Shown here piece after piece: positions 27,201 to 34,421 of a stretch of 61,709 bases of DNA (within the stretch, counting starts at the first letter, position 1; each line of letters opens with the position of its first letter). The notes beneath the pieces were generated by a model. That model ran no database searches. It saw only the letters and a program-made list of their open reading frames with translations, and was not told the DNA's origin. The DNA is taken from NCBI RefSeq assembly GCF_000466485.1, contig NZ_KE992855.1, positions 8,073 through 69,781 on the forward strand, in the 5' to 3' direction. This DNA comes from [Clostridium] symbiosum ATCC 14940. GTDB lineage: Bacteria > Bacillota > Clostridia > Lachnospirales > Lachnospiraceae. The position numbers and the translations under genes were made by a program.

Positions 27201-28167
27201 TGATATTCTGGACATAAGCCGTATTGAGTCAGGCAAAGCGGAAATGCTGCAGGAACAGTTCAGCAGCCGTGAGGAGCATCAGAAGATTATAAAACGAATT
27301 GCCCCGCTGGCCGAGGCTAAAGGGCTAGTCTTCACACATTCTCTGGATATACGGCATGACTGCTGTATCGGAGATGTGGCAAGGCTTAACAGGGTCGTGG
27401 ATAACCTTTTGAGCAACGCCATTAAATTCACGCCGGAGGGCGGCAGGGTAGATTATTCTTTCGCGGAACTGCCTTGCTGCAGGCCTGATCACATATTGTG
27501 CAGGATAACCGTAACCGACACCGGAATCGGCATGGATGAGCATACAAGGGCATGCCTGTTTGAACCGTTTTTCCGGCACCTGGACTCTGCGGCAGGCAAT
27601 GTGGAGGGAACAGGCCTGGGAATGTCAATTGTCAAAAGCACAGTGGAATTAAGCGGCGGCAGCATTGAAGTGGAAAGCGAACCGGGCAGGGGCAGTAAAT
27701 TTATCGTGAAAATACCAATCCGTCTGGCAGGTGAGCAGGAGGTTCCCAAAAAAGAGCCGCCGAAACCGGAGATACAGAATCTTTCCGGCATCACGATTCT
27801 TTTAGTTGAGGACCATCCCATTAACCAGAAGGTCGCAAAGAAGATGCTGGAAAAAGCCGGCGCCAGAGTTGTCGTGGCAGAGAATGGAAAGATAGGCTGG
27901 GAAGTCTTTGCAGAGAGCAGCGAGAATGAATATGATGTCATTTTGATGGATATTCAGATGCCGGTAATGGACGGTTACGAAGCCGCAAAGGCGATACGGG
28001 AGAGCAGGCATCCTCAGGCAAAGACGATTCCAATCATAGCCATGACGGCCAACGCCTTTGTGCAGGATGTTAAGAAGTCCCTGGATATCAGTATGGACGC
28101 CCATCTGTCTAAGCCGATTGAGCCGCAGAAATTATTTGAGACCTTATTCCGGTATGTTTCAAAATAG
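24229..28167 (+). CDS. Multi-PAS hybrid sensor histidine kinase
   Basis: A 1,312-residue cytoplasmic kinase with no obvious membrane helix. Order: a SnoaL/NTF2-like domain (residues ~1-140), at least four PAS-type modules to ~650 (GYTPEEYRR, VWVRIQAKV, YVWVQARATL, WIWMNFRCNV), a less clear sensor region ~650-920, HisKA with His946 in MSHDIRTPMNAIIG, HATPase with NLLSNAIKFTPEGG and TGLGMSIVKS, and a receiver domain with Asp1241 in ILMDIQMPVMDG. It autophosphorylates and passes phosphate to its own receiver and on to the HPt protein. The SnoaL-like front end suggests binding of a small hydrophobic ligand, by analogy only. A hairpin terminator follows. Confidence 0.93.
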   Translation: MTGNLNAALVLVNKLNEAYFLHRNLEIILSCFSADAHVVGVSTGEVSNGLEQIRTAVSKGLATVPFVSGRETEVLMLRERRKDLVEVSVKYTLLSQQGEPVLAPFIVTANCEEESHGWKITLIHSSMPGDYVEAFFLETKLQNVIDAIPGGVAVYRVSDVFDMQYFSKGVPELTGYTPEEYRRVIKDEPSAMPSSEDTQTAMRKLRYAAEHNASADFEFRMYHRNGDTVWVRIQAKVIGYEDGYPLLHCVYHNITARKKAELELLKARQENDRLLAEYSDSVNNSPGGLVTIEITGAGMPYPIFVSQGFLNITRMTREQFYQVYVDSAFDGLHPDDIQRVIAAYRKLQKPGDQVDDTFRLVCGDGTYVWVQARATLTEREGRRIIYIGYLDATDRIEAQKKQYLQQQALEQAIDHSNLMFWEYDCGSHTAYSGQKVQSLFGLGKIVDNFPETWLRMGYIHEEDQKTYRKAFADIDNGSLQEEFSARAKIPGSDRWIWMNFRCNVICDDTGRAIRTICTAENIDRYKELEQTFFEVMRQNGVTSWKYDMERQAVLEGNKVVSAYGLHAHHIQEGLIEGKLFHPEDAPKARLLLQHIREGEREVSGIFRVFDKKAGEYSWIRLSYTVLVDADGIRRTALGSAMDISREIQHRQKFEEMLLLHKNKKNLDTLLTGYCSLKENIIKGLNDFSGQDFGQRYGSVRDEFFTRFADAIVDEKERSQFLDTYLAKPLLADFAKGISNHNNIYYCKFRDEDEGLYVQVNVDTMLAPDKNDVIGFLTVSDMSQQVIAEKIINRVVEQEFDFIALIDIASGNIDRIIDRMGEYDHPARGENYDMRVGNGLLTYVVEEEREACSNTNTIQGILKGLGEAGNDYQTAYSIVNPKTGKRERKLWTFSYFDDTKKKVILTRTDMTATYLKEQVQQRNLSEALEFAKAANKAKSDFLAAMSHDIRTPMNAIIGMTELALSDLSDREQIHESFTTIKSSSAHLISIINDILDISRIESGKAEMLQEQFSSREEHQKIIKRIAPLAEAKGLVFTHSLDIRHDCCIGDVARLNRVVDNLLSNAIKFTPEGGRVDYSFAELPCCRPDHILCRITVTDTGIGMDEHTRACLFEPFFRHLDSAAGNVEGTGLGMSIVKSTVELSGGSIEVESEPGRGSKFIVKIPIRLAGEQEVPKKEPPKPEIQNLSGITILLVEDHPINQKVAKKMLEKAGARVVVAENGKIGWEVFAESSENEYDVILMDIQMPVMDGYEAAKAIRESRHPQAKTIPIIAMTANAFVQDVKKSLDISMDAHLSKPIEPQKLFETLFRYVSK

Positions 28168-28237
28168 TATAGCCGGAGAAATTCTCTTATGACGAACAAA
28201 TCAACAGACATGACAGGGTAAAAAGAGATAGGACACC

Positions 28238-28274
28238 CATGAAAGGCAGAGGAATTCATCCTCTGCCTTTCATG
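28238..28274. terminator. Hairpin after the hybrid kinase gene
   Basis: A perfect 16-base stem (28238-28253 with 28259-28274) has a five-base loop and no strong T-run. The rest of the gap to the VTC gene holds TATTATATAG near 28378 but no matching sigma-A -35 box, so promoter use there is unclear. Confidence 0.7.
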
Positions 28275-28413
28275 CTGCCGGAACCGGGTCACTGTCAATC
28301 TTATCATGTAAAGTTTAATTCTTTCAATATTTTTCATATTTTCTCAGAAATGGTCCCCAAATCCAGCCCCACCCTTGTATTATATAGTGACCAAAAAAGG
28401 GAGGGATAATGAA

Positions 28414-29136
28414 ATGGCTTTATCACAAAAAGAAAACGCCGTTCTGGCAGTTTCCAGAAGGGAAGTTAAATATTTATTGAATCTGTCGGACCGGCTCTAT
28501 TTAATAAACGCCCTCGACCGGCTTCTGATTCCCGATGCCTACGGAGGCTATAACGGATATACGGTGCGCAGCGTGTATTTCGACAGTATCATAAATGAGG
28601 ATTATATGGATAAACAATGTCACAAGGACGAAAAGAAACGCATCCGGCTGAGAGTTTACCACCCGAACGATACAAAGGCAAAATTTGAGCTGAAGCGGAA
28701 GAGCTTTGGCCGGGAACTTAAGGAAAGTGTCGTGGTCACAAGAGAGGACGCCATACGGATTCTGCAGTGCAACTACAGCGTGCTTCTCAACTACAGCCAT
28801 CCCACGGCCCGTTACGCTTATGAGCTTATGACACATTCGCTGTACCGCCCGGTTTCCCTGGTAGAGTATGACAGGAGGGCCTATACCCACCCGGATTTCA
28901 ACACAAGGGTGACGCTTGATAATAATATGCGCTACTGCGGATTCTGCCACGACCTGTTTTCCCACCGGCTGAATTTCAAGGCCGCCATGCCAAAGGATGA
29001 CACCATCCTGGAAATCAAATACGATCGATACCTGTTCCGGCAGATTCAGCAGGCGCTGTCCAACTGTGACCTTACGAGAAAGCCGCCCAGCAAATTCGGA
29101 ACATCGCGTGAAATATTAAAAAGCTATTATAATTAA
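28414..29136 (+). CDS. VTC-domain polyphosphate polymerase family protein
   Basis: A 240-residue protein with a VTC catalytic tunnel fold (CYTH/TTM superfamily): REVKYLL at the start, the basic strands KKRIRLRVY and FELKRKSFG, VEYDRRAY, and ILEIKYD near the end, matching the Lys/Arg/Glu positions that line the yeast Vtc4 tunnel. It probably makes polyphosphate or a related polymer from a nucleotide on the cytoplasmic side. There is no SPX domain and no membrane anchor; the adjacent DUF4956 proteins may provide the membrane part. The start is ATG 28414, eight bases after GGGAGGG; an upstream in-frame ATG at 28375 lacks a site. Confidence 0.88.
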   Translation: MALSQKENAVLAVSRREVKYLLNLSDRLYLINALDRLLIPDAYGGYNGYTVRSVYFDSIINEDYMDKQCHKDEKKRIRLRVYHPNDTKAKFELKRKSFGRELKESVVVTREDAIRILQCNYSVLLNYSHPTARYAYELMTHSLYRPVSLVEYDRRAYTHPDFNTRVTLDNNMRYCGFCHDLFSHRLNFKAAMPKDDTILEIKYDRYLFRQIQQALSNCDLTRKPPSKFGTSREILKSYYN

Positions 29137-29154
29137 TAGAGAGGAGATTATGAA

Positions 29155-29823
29155 ATGAGTAAATTATCAGCAATATTTTTAGAACAAAACCTGGCTGAGC
29201 CGTATATTCTGACACCTATGCACCTGCTGGTCAGCCTTATATTTACCATGTGCCTTGGAGGGGGCATGTTCATCACTTACCGGATGTGCCACGATTCTCT
29301 TACTTACAACAAACAGTTTAATGTGATGCTCCTTATGCTCTCTTTTATTTCCACCCTGCTTCTGGCGCTGATTCAGAATAATCCTCTGCTGTCCCTGGGC
29401 ATCCTTGGCTCTCTTTCCATCTGCCGGGTGCGCGCCAATACCAGGGATCCCAGAGATTTGGGCTTTGTGTTCTGGGCTTTGGCCATCGGGATTTCATCGG
29501 CCATCGGCGCATTTGCCGCAGGGATTATGGCAACCCTGCTTCTGGCCGTGATTATGCTTGCGTTCAGCCTAAATATTAAAAGTAAAAATGCTCTTACCGT
29601 TGTGGTGAGGGGAGATAAATGCCAGATTGCCAATGTGGAACGGATTATGGGCCAGGCCCGCGGCAGCGCCGTGCAGTGCAAAAATATATTCGCCAATACC
29701 TTTGAACTGGTATATGAAATGAAGCTGGGACAGAAGGATGAGGAATCCATACTCACCCTTTTGAGTACCATGGACGGGATACACGGCGTCAATGTCCTGG
29801 CCCCTGAGACGAAGGTGGCATAG
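29155..29823 (+). CDS. DUF4956 membrane protein, paralogue 1
   Basis: A 222-residue integral membrane protein: about four helices in residues 20-140, then a ~75-residue cytoplasmic alpha/beta domain (VVVRGDKCQIANVERIMGQA ... NTFELVYEMKL). The signature LGILGSLSICRVRANTRDPRD follows the third helix. It is the usual neighbour of bacterial VTC-domain proteins. It starts 18 bases after the VTC gene with GGAG at eight bases. The function is unknown; a channel or export role for the polymer is inference. Confidence 0.88.
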   Translation: MSKLSAIFLEQNLAEPYILTPMHLLVSLIFTMCLGGGMFITYRMCHDSLTYNKQFNVMLLMLSFISTLLLALIQNNPLLSLGILGSLSICRVRANTRDPRDLGFVFWALAIGISSAIGAFAAGIMATLLLAVIMLAFSLNIKSKNALTVVVRGDKCQIANVERIMGQARGSAVQCKNIFANTFELVYEMKLGQKDEESILTLLSTMDGIHGVNVLAPETKVA

Positions 29824-29834
29824 GGGGAGCGTAA

Positions 29835-30794
29835 ATGATAAGAAAAAAACATTTTATAATTTTGGCAATGATCCTGGCAACGGTTATTCTGGGAGGCTGC
29901 GCGCCTAAATCAACGGGTGATCCCTCTGGCGGTAATGCCGTTTCACAATCAGATGAACGCCTGCGGGTATCCTTTATCAACATCGGTAAAGGAGATGCCC
30001 TGCTGATTGAAACACCGGAGCACGGATTTTACTTAAGCGATACAGGGAAAGCCGGGGATTTCCCGCAGATTGCAAGAGTTCTGCGGGTCAAGGGAATCGC
30101 AGGTCTGGATGGAATTTTCCTGTCTCATGGGCATAAGGACCACGCCGGCGGCCTGGAGGCTCTGATGAGAGAATTTCCCACCCGCGCACTTTACCTGTCC
30201 GCCCTTGACACCGTATCCTACCGTGATATCGATGCCGTGGAAACAGCCGGGGAGCTTGGGGTTCCGGTTGTAAAGCTAAAGGGAGGCGAGCAGCTTAGCC
30301 TGGGGAGCGCCCTGCTGGATATATGGGTGCCCGGCAAGGCGGATTTAAAAAACGGAAACAATAATTCCGTGGTTATGCGCCTTTCCTGGAAGAACACGGC
30401 CTACCTCTTTACTGGTGACATGGAAAAGAGTGAGGAAGCAGAATTTCTGCATTCCGATATGAAAAAACGCGCGGATGTCCTGAAACTGGGACATCACGGA
30501 GAAACGGATGCCACTTCGGTCGCTCTGCTTGAGAAGGTCAAACCAAAATTCGGCCTGATTTGCGGCAATATGGAGGAAAATCCGGATTCATGCACACCCG
30601 AAATGGCCGCCCGCTTAAAGAGCTTCAAGGTAACTGCCTTTTATTCCGAGGGACCGCAATTGGCTGTGGATTTTGTTTCCGACGGCTCTGCGGTATGGCC
30701 GGAGACTGTCATGGATCAGGAAATGCCCGGGGTGTCCGCGCTGTCTCTGAAGGAGGTTAGCGGCTTTAATTTATCAGATAAAAAATTAGATTAG
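29835..30794 (+). CDS. Metallo-beta-lactamase-fold lipoprotein (ComEC-C-terminal-like)
   Basis: A 319-residue protein with a lipoprotein signal (VILGGC, Cys22) placing it on the outer membrane face. The MBL domain shows GKGDALLIE, LSHGHKDHAGG (metal site), TGDMEKSEEAEF and LGHHGETDATS, as in the hydrolase part of ComEC and related phosphodiesterase/phosphatase proteins. Inside an operon with a polyphosphate polymerase and two DUF4956 proteins it could hydrolyse the exported polymer or a linkage to it (inference). Spacing of 11 and 14 bases to its neighbours indicates one transcript. Confidence 0.88.
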   Translation: MIRKKHFIILAMILATVILGGCAPKSTGDPSGGNAVSQSDERLRVSFINIGKGDALLIETPEHGFYLSDTGKAGDFPQIARVLRVKGIAGLDGIFLSHGHKDHAGGLEALMREFPTRALYLSALDTVSYRDIDAVETAGELGVPVVKLKGGEQLSLGSALLDIWVPGKADLKNGNNNSVVMRLSWKNTAYLFTGDMEKSEEAEFLHSDMKKRADVLKLGHHGETDATSVALLEKVKPKFGLICGNMEENPDSCTPEMAARLKSFKVTAFYSEGPQLAVDFVSDGSAVWPETVMDQEMPGVSALSLKEVSGFNLSDKKLD

Positions 30795-30808
30795 GGGGAG
30801 TAAAAACT

Positions 30809-31474
30809 ATGAACGAACAATTTCAAGAGAATATGGATCAGCTTCTGTGTTTAATCACATCAAAACCGGATACAAAGGCCATTATGGGCAGCCTTTTATG
30901 GGCAGCGCTTTTAGCGGCGCTGATGTGGGGAACATACCGGCTTGCCAACAAAGGAAAAGGTTACAGGCCCCAGTTCGGCGTCACCCTCATAAGCCTGGCG
31001 CTGATCTCCACGGTACTGATGGATTTGATTCAGTCCAATCTTGCACTGTCTCTGGGAATGCTGGGTTCCCTGTCCATTGTGCGCTTTAGGACTAATATCA
31101 GGGATCCGCGGGACATTGGATTTATTTTCTGGAGCATGGCAATCGGAATTGCCGCGGCTACCGGCAGTTATTTCATCGGAGGCACAGGCAGCCTCTTCCT
31201 TGCAGGAATCATGCTGGGCACCAGAAAATCGGCTGTAAACGATCAGCCCATGCTTCTGGTGGTGCGGGGGAGCAGCACAGATATTGACGAGATTCAGGAT
31301 GTAGTGAACCAGCTGGCCGGAACCAGTGCGGTGAAAGCAAAGAACATCCTAACTGATTCCTTTGAGCTGGTCTATGAGGTCAGCATTGCCCGGACAGAAG
31401 AAAACCGGATGATTGACAGGCTTTTCGGGCTGGAGGGAATCGACAGCGTCAACCTTCTGGCCTGTAATGCTTAG
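30809..31474 (+). CDS. DUF4956 membrane protein, paralogue 2
   Basis: A 221-residue paralogue of the gene at 29155 with the same topology and the family signature LGMLGSLSIVRFRTNIRDPRD, then the cytoplasmic domain (VVRGSSTDIDEIQDVVNQLA ... SFELVYEVSI). This copy matches the common DUF4956 pattern more closely (IVRFRT), so paralogue 1 may be the specialised one. Two copies beside one VTC polymerase suggest a heteromeric membrane complex. Confidence 0.88.
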   Translation: MNEQFQENMDQLLCLITSKPDTKAIMGSLLWAALLAALMWGTYRLANKGKGYRPQFGVTLISLALISTVLMDLIQSNLALSLGMLGSLSIVRFRTNIRDPRDIGFIFWSMAIGIAAATGSYFIGGTGSLFLAGIMLGTRKSAVNDQPMLLVVRGSSTDIDEIQDVVNQLAGTSAVKAKNILTDSFELVYEVSIARTEENRMIDRLFGLEGIDSVNLLACNA

Positions 31475-31488
31475 CCGGCGTAGCCGGC

Positions 31489-31649
31489 GTTACTGTTCAC
31501 AGATTGTATTCCGCGAGGTGTTTTCGTGCGCATTTTGCACGAAAATCCCGAGTTTCACGGCGCGAAACGGCGCTTTTGCAGTTTCTGTACATCGCGAAGC
31601 GTGTTATTGTTTACAGCATGCCGCTTTTTGGCATGGTGTGAACAGTAAC
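31489..31649. repeat. 161-bp MITE-like element with perfect 13-bp terminal inverted repeats
   Basis: GTTACTGTTCACA (31489-31501) is the exact reverse complement of TGTGAACAGTAAC (31637-31649). Between them are smaller inverted repeats (GTTTTCGTGC / GCACGAAAA, TTTCACGGCG / CGCGAAAC) and no open frame that looks real. Pieces matching its ends occur at 1-31 and 61241-61255. It lies in the gap between the DUF4956 gene and the sigI promoter. Confidence 0.75.
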
Positions 31650-31687
31650 TAACCGGCGGCCGGTGAGGCCTATGGCCATTTTATAGA

Positions 31688-31716
31688 TTGTAAGTACCGG
31701 GGACTTTTGATATAAT
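31688..31716 (+). promoter_or_regulatory. Promoter of sigI-rsgI
   Basis: TTGTAA (31688-31693), a 17-base spacer and TATAAT (31711-31716) lie 35 bases upstream of the chosen sigI start. This is a sigma-A-type match; a separate SigI-dependent promoter was not identified. Confidence 0.65.
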
Positions 31717-31750
31717 TTTGATAAAGGTAACTGGGGAGGTGCTGAATAAT

Positions 31751-32413
31751 TTGTCGGGGGAGAAGATTGAAAAAGAAAATTTAGAGGGGCTTATAAAAGA
31801 GCATATGCCATTTCTCATTCGGACGGTCAGCGAATTTACCGGGAGATATGTTTCCACCGAAAATGATGATGAATTCAGCGTTGCTCTGGCCGCGTTTGCG
31901 GAAGCGGTGGAAAAATACGAGCCTGAGCGGGGGGGATTCCTCGGATTTACCAGGCTGGTTATTGACAGCAGGCTAAAAAACTTTGTACGGAAGGAAAAAG
32001 GACGTCTTAAGACAATATCCTTAGAGGAGATGCGGGAAGCCGGGCTGGAGCCATCCTGTGAGGACCCGGCTGAGAAAAACGGACTGAGGGAGGAAATCCT
32101 GCAATACCGGGAGGAATTGCTGCTGTTCGGACTGACCCTTGAACACCTTGCGGACGCGGCGCCAAAGCATAAGGATACACGGATTGCAGCCATGGATGTG
32201 GCGAAGACAGCCAGCCAGGATCAGCACACGGTGGAACTGACATACCGTAAAAGAAAGCTGCCCGTGCGGGAGGTGGCCCGCATCGCAAGGGTGACGGAAA
32301 AAATCGTAAAGGGAAGTAAGATTTTCATTTTGGCCACAATGATCATCTTTGTCAGGCAATTTCCGGAGCTGCTTGACTGGATTCAGGGAGTGAGGTGCGT
32401 CCGCCATGTATGA
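31751..32413 (+). CDS. sigI: RNA polymerase sigma factor SigI
   Basis: A 220-residue alternative sigma factor of the SigI group. Region 2 covers residues ~10-90 (HMPFLIRTVSEFTGRYV, EFSVALAAFAEAVEKYEPERG, GFLGFTRLVIDSRLKNFVRK) and a region-4-like HTH lies at about 160-200 (KLPVREVARIARVTEKIVKG). There is no ATG near the region-2 start; GGGGAGG at 31733-31739 points to the TTG at 31751, 11 bases downstream. It overlaps the rsgI start by eight bases, the usual coupling of sigma factor to its anti-sigma factor. In Bacillus SigI answers heat and wall stress; in cellulolytic clostridia, extracellular polysaccharides. The regulon here is unknown. Confidence 0.88.
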   Translation: MSGEKIEKENLEGLIKEHMPFLIRTVSEFTGRYVSTENDDEFSVALAAFAEAVEKYEPERGGFLGFTRLVIDSRLKNFVRKEKGRLKTISLEEMREAGLEPSCEDPAEKNGLREEILQYREELLLFGLTLEHLADAAPKHKDTRIAAMDVAKTASQDQHTVELTYRKRKLPVREVARIARVTEKIVKGSKIFILATMIIFVRQFPELLDWIQGVRCVRHV

Positions 32414-33605
32414 CAAAGGGATAATTTTGGATATAAAGGACAAATACTGCCTCGCAATGACAGAAAAAGGCGCCGTGATCCGGATTCATAAGAAACAGGG
32501 AATGCGTGTGGGCGACCAAATATATATTTTGCCGGAGGATCTATACCAGGAGGAGAAGACAACCAGGACGGTTCCGTTTCCCATAGCAAGAATGAGACGT
32601 TCCTTTGTGAAAGCGGCTGCCTGTGCTGCAGCGGCCTTCCTGCTGATATTTGTCTCCGTATTTATGGGGCAGGAAAAAGCCTACGCTATGGTATCGGCAG
32701 TAGGAACCGGTGATGTGGAGCTTGAACTGGATAAAGAGTACCGTATTATCCGAGTGAAGTCTTATGGAGCATCACAGGATGAAAATCAGCTCAATGGCCT
32801 GGTGGGAAAGAGGCTGGAGGAAGCGCAGCCGCTCCTTGGCAGCATGGCAGGATCGGAAGGGGTTATCGTGGGATATGCCCTGATAAAGCAGGGGAATCCT
32901 GACGAGGAGGCGGCTCTGGCCAGTCACCTGGAATTTGTATTTTCCGGCGAGGCTGCGGTATACCTGAAGGGCGATGCACGCGATGTTAAGAATGCAAAGG
33001 CAAAAACGGTCAGCCTTGGTATCTATATGGCTCAAAAAGCGGCGGAAAATGGCAATCGTGAGCCGATGGATCTATTGGAATATCATCAGAAATTCCAGGA
33101 ACAGAAGACTCATGGCGATAGACCTGACAGCGGTGATGCAGACGATGATGACATGAAAACGGATGTTACTGACAGCGGTGATGCAGACGATGACGACATG
33201 AAAGCGGATGCTTCTGACAGTGATGATGCAGACGATGACGACATGAAAGCGGATGTTCCTGACAGCGATGAGAAGGACGATGATGACCGGGACAGCGATG
33301 ATGCCAGAAAGGACGGCCCGGACGGAGGCGATAAAAAAACGGACGCAGGTGATAAGGCAAAGCCCGTCCACATTCAGCCAGTCCGAATACCAGAGGATAA
33401 TAAGCCGGAATCTGCCGGCGGGACGGATGAGGAGCAGAAAGAAGAAGCTGACACAGACGATAGCAAAGTCAGGAGCGACAGTGGAAGCAGCGGCAGCAAT
33501 GATGAGGAGGATAATAGCAAAGACGATAAGGACAGTAATGAGGACGACGAAGATGGCGGAAGTGAGAATAGCGATGATGACGGCGACAGTGAAGAGGAAG
33601 ATTAA
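32406..33605 (+). CDS. rsgI: RsgI-type anti-sigma factor with acidic repeat tail
   Basis: A 399-residue single-pass membrane anti-sigma factor. The N-terminal RsgI domain (residues ~1-50, MYDKGIILDIKDKYCLAMTE) binds SigI in the cytoplasm. One membrane helix lies at about 66-85, followed by the conserved extracellular region with LELDKEYRIIRVKSYGAS. From residue ~230 the sequence is almost entirely Asp, Glu, Ser, Asn and Lys, starting with three 15-residue repeats (DSGDADDDDMK) and ending in an acidic run. Clostridial RsgI proteins often end in sugar-binding domains; here there is none, and an acidic tail suited to Ca2+ or polycation binding replaces it. Terminator at 33715. Confidence 0.88.
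   Translation: MYDKGIILDIKDKYCLAMTEKGAVIRIHKKQGMRVGDQIYILPEDLYQEEKTTRTVPFPIARMRRSFVKAAACAAAAFLLIFVSVFMGQEKAYAMVSAVGTGDVELELDKEYRIIRVKSYGASQDENQLNGLVGKRLEEAQPLLGSMAGSEGVIVGYALIKQGNPDEEAALASHLEFVFSGEAAVYLKGDARDVKNAKAKTVSLGIYMAQKAAENGNREPMDLLEYHQKFQEQKTHGDRPDSGDADDDDMKTDVTDSGDADDDDMKADASDSDDADDDDMKADVPDSDEKDDDDRDSDDARKDGPDGGDKKTDAGDKAKPVHIQPVRIPEDNKPESAGGTDEEQKEEADTDDSKVRSDSGSSGSNDEEDNSKDDKDSNEDDEDGGSENSDDDGDSEEED
33126..33260 (+). repeat. Three 45-bp tandem repeats in rsgI
   Basis: Units 33126-33170, 33171-33215 and 33216-33260 each encode a 15-residue Asp-rich repeat (DSGDADDDDMK plus four variable residues). A degenerate fourth unit follows. Such repeats can change copy number by slippage. 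Confidence 0.85.
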
Positions 33606-33714
33606 CGATTTGAAGAGATTTGAAGGGGCAATGAAGGAATCTGCATGGAAAGAGTGACAGCTTCCGGTTTATAGGAGAAGCTTCCCCGATTTGATACGTT
33701 GTACAGATATGTCA

Positions 33715-33747
33715 GGAGCAACCGGAGTGCCGGCTGCTCCTTTTTTT
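33715..33747 (+). terminator. Terminator after rsgI
   Basis: GGAGCA and ACCGG pair across an AGTG loop with CCGGC and TGCTCC (one A-C mismatch), followed by seven Ts. The 364-base gap up to the trk operon otherwise holds only the promoter at 33870. Confidence 0.9.
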
Positions 33748-33869
33748 GAAGACAGTGACCTATGTGCGTATGGGCTGACCGCAAACCTGTGGATTTGAAT
33801 AAAGAGATAAAGAACGTATTAAGATTTCAGCCACGGCATTAAGACGATAGTAAATTCCTGCCGGGATGA

Positions 33870-33898
33870 TTGATATTCACGATTTCTGAGATTATAAT
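33870..33898 (+). promoter_or_regulatory. Promoter of the potassium operon
   Basis: TTGATA (33870-33875), a 17-base spacer and TATAAT (33893-33898) lie 72 bases before the first trkA-like start. Confidence 0.75.
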
Positions 33899-33969
33899 TT
33901 GGAAAAGACTTTGTGAAAATGGAAATATAAAACAGCGTTCAGCAGTTGAAATGTAAGGCGGGATCTTAT

Positions 33970-34389
33970 ATGTGGAATAGAAGAAAAACTGTAATTATTG
34001 CGGGGTGCAGCCGGTTTGGCGCAAGTCTGGCCGGAGAGGTGTCTGAGCATGGCAATAATGTAATTGTAGTGGAAAAAGACGGAGGCGCTTTCCGTAAGCT
34101 GCCGGCAAATTTCAGCGGTTTTCAGATTGTAGGCAATGTACTCGATCCGGATGTTCTGGAAGAGGCCGGTATCTGGAAGGCGTCTGTCGTCGTTGCAGCA
34201 ACGAACGATGACAATGTCAATTGTATGCTGGCCCAGATGGCACGCCGGATTTATGATGTTGAAGAGGTGTTTGTCCGTCTCAACGATACCGATAAGGAGC
34301 ATCTGATTGGCGGGCTGAATATCCGGGCGATCTATCCGGCCCGTTTGTCTGTCGAGAAGTTTTGGGAATTGAGTTCTACGGTTCTATAA
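33970..34389 (+). CDS. TrkA-N-type K+ channel regulatory subunit (N domain only)
   Basis: A 139-residue RCK/TrkA-N domain protein: the nucleotide-binding loop is AGCSRFGASLAGE, the strand ending VVEKD carries the ribose-binding acid, and VVAATNDDNVNCMLAQ follows. It lacks the C-terminal RCK-C domain found in full TrkA/KtrA. I chose ATG 33970, just after AAGGCGGG; an upstream ATG at 33946 has no site. As first gene of a four-gene K+ operon it should form a gating ring with the full-length subunit encoded next. Confidence 0.87.
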   Translation: MWNRRKTVIIAGCSRFGASLAGEVSEHGNNVIVVEKDGGAFRKLPANFSGFQIVGNVLDPDVLEEAGIWKASVVVAATNDDNVNCMLAQMARRIYDVEEVFVRLNDTDKEHLIGGLNIRAIYPARLSVEKFWELSSTVL

Positions 34390-34421
34390 CGATAAGGATC
34401 ATCAGATGGGAGATGGTATAG

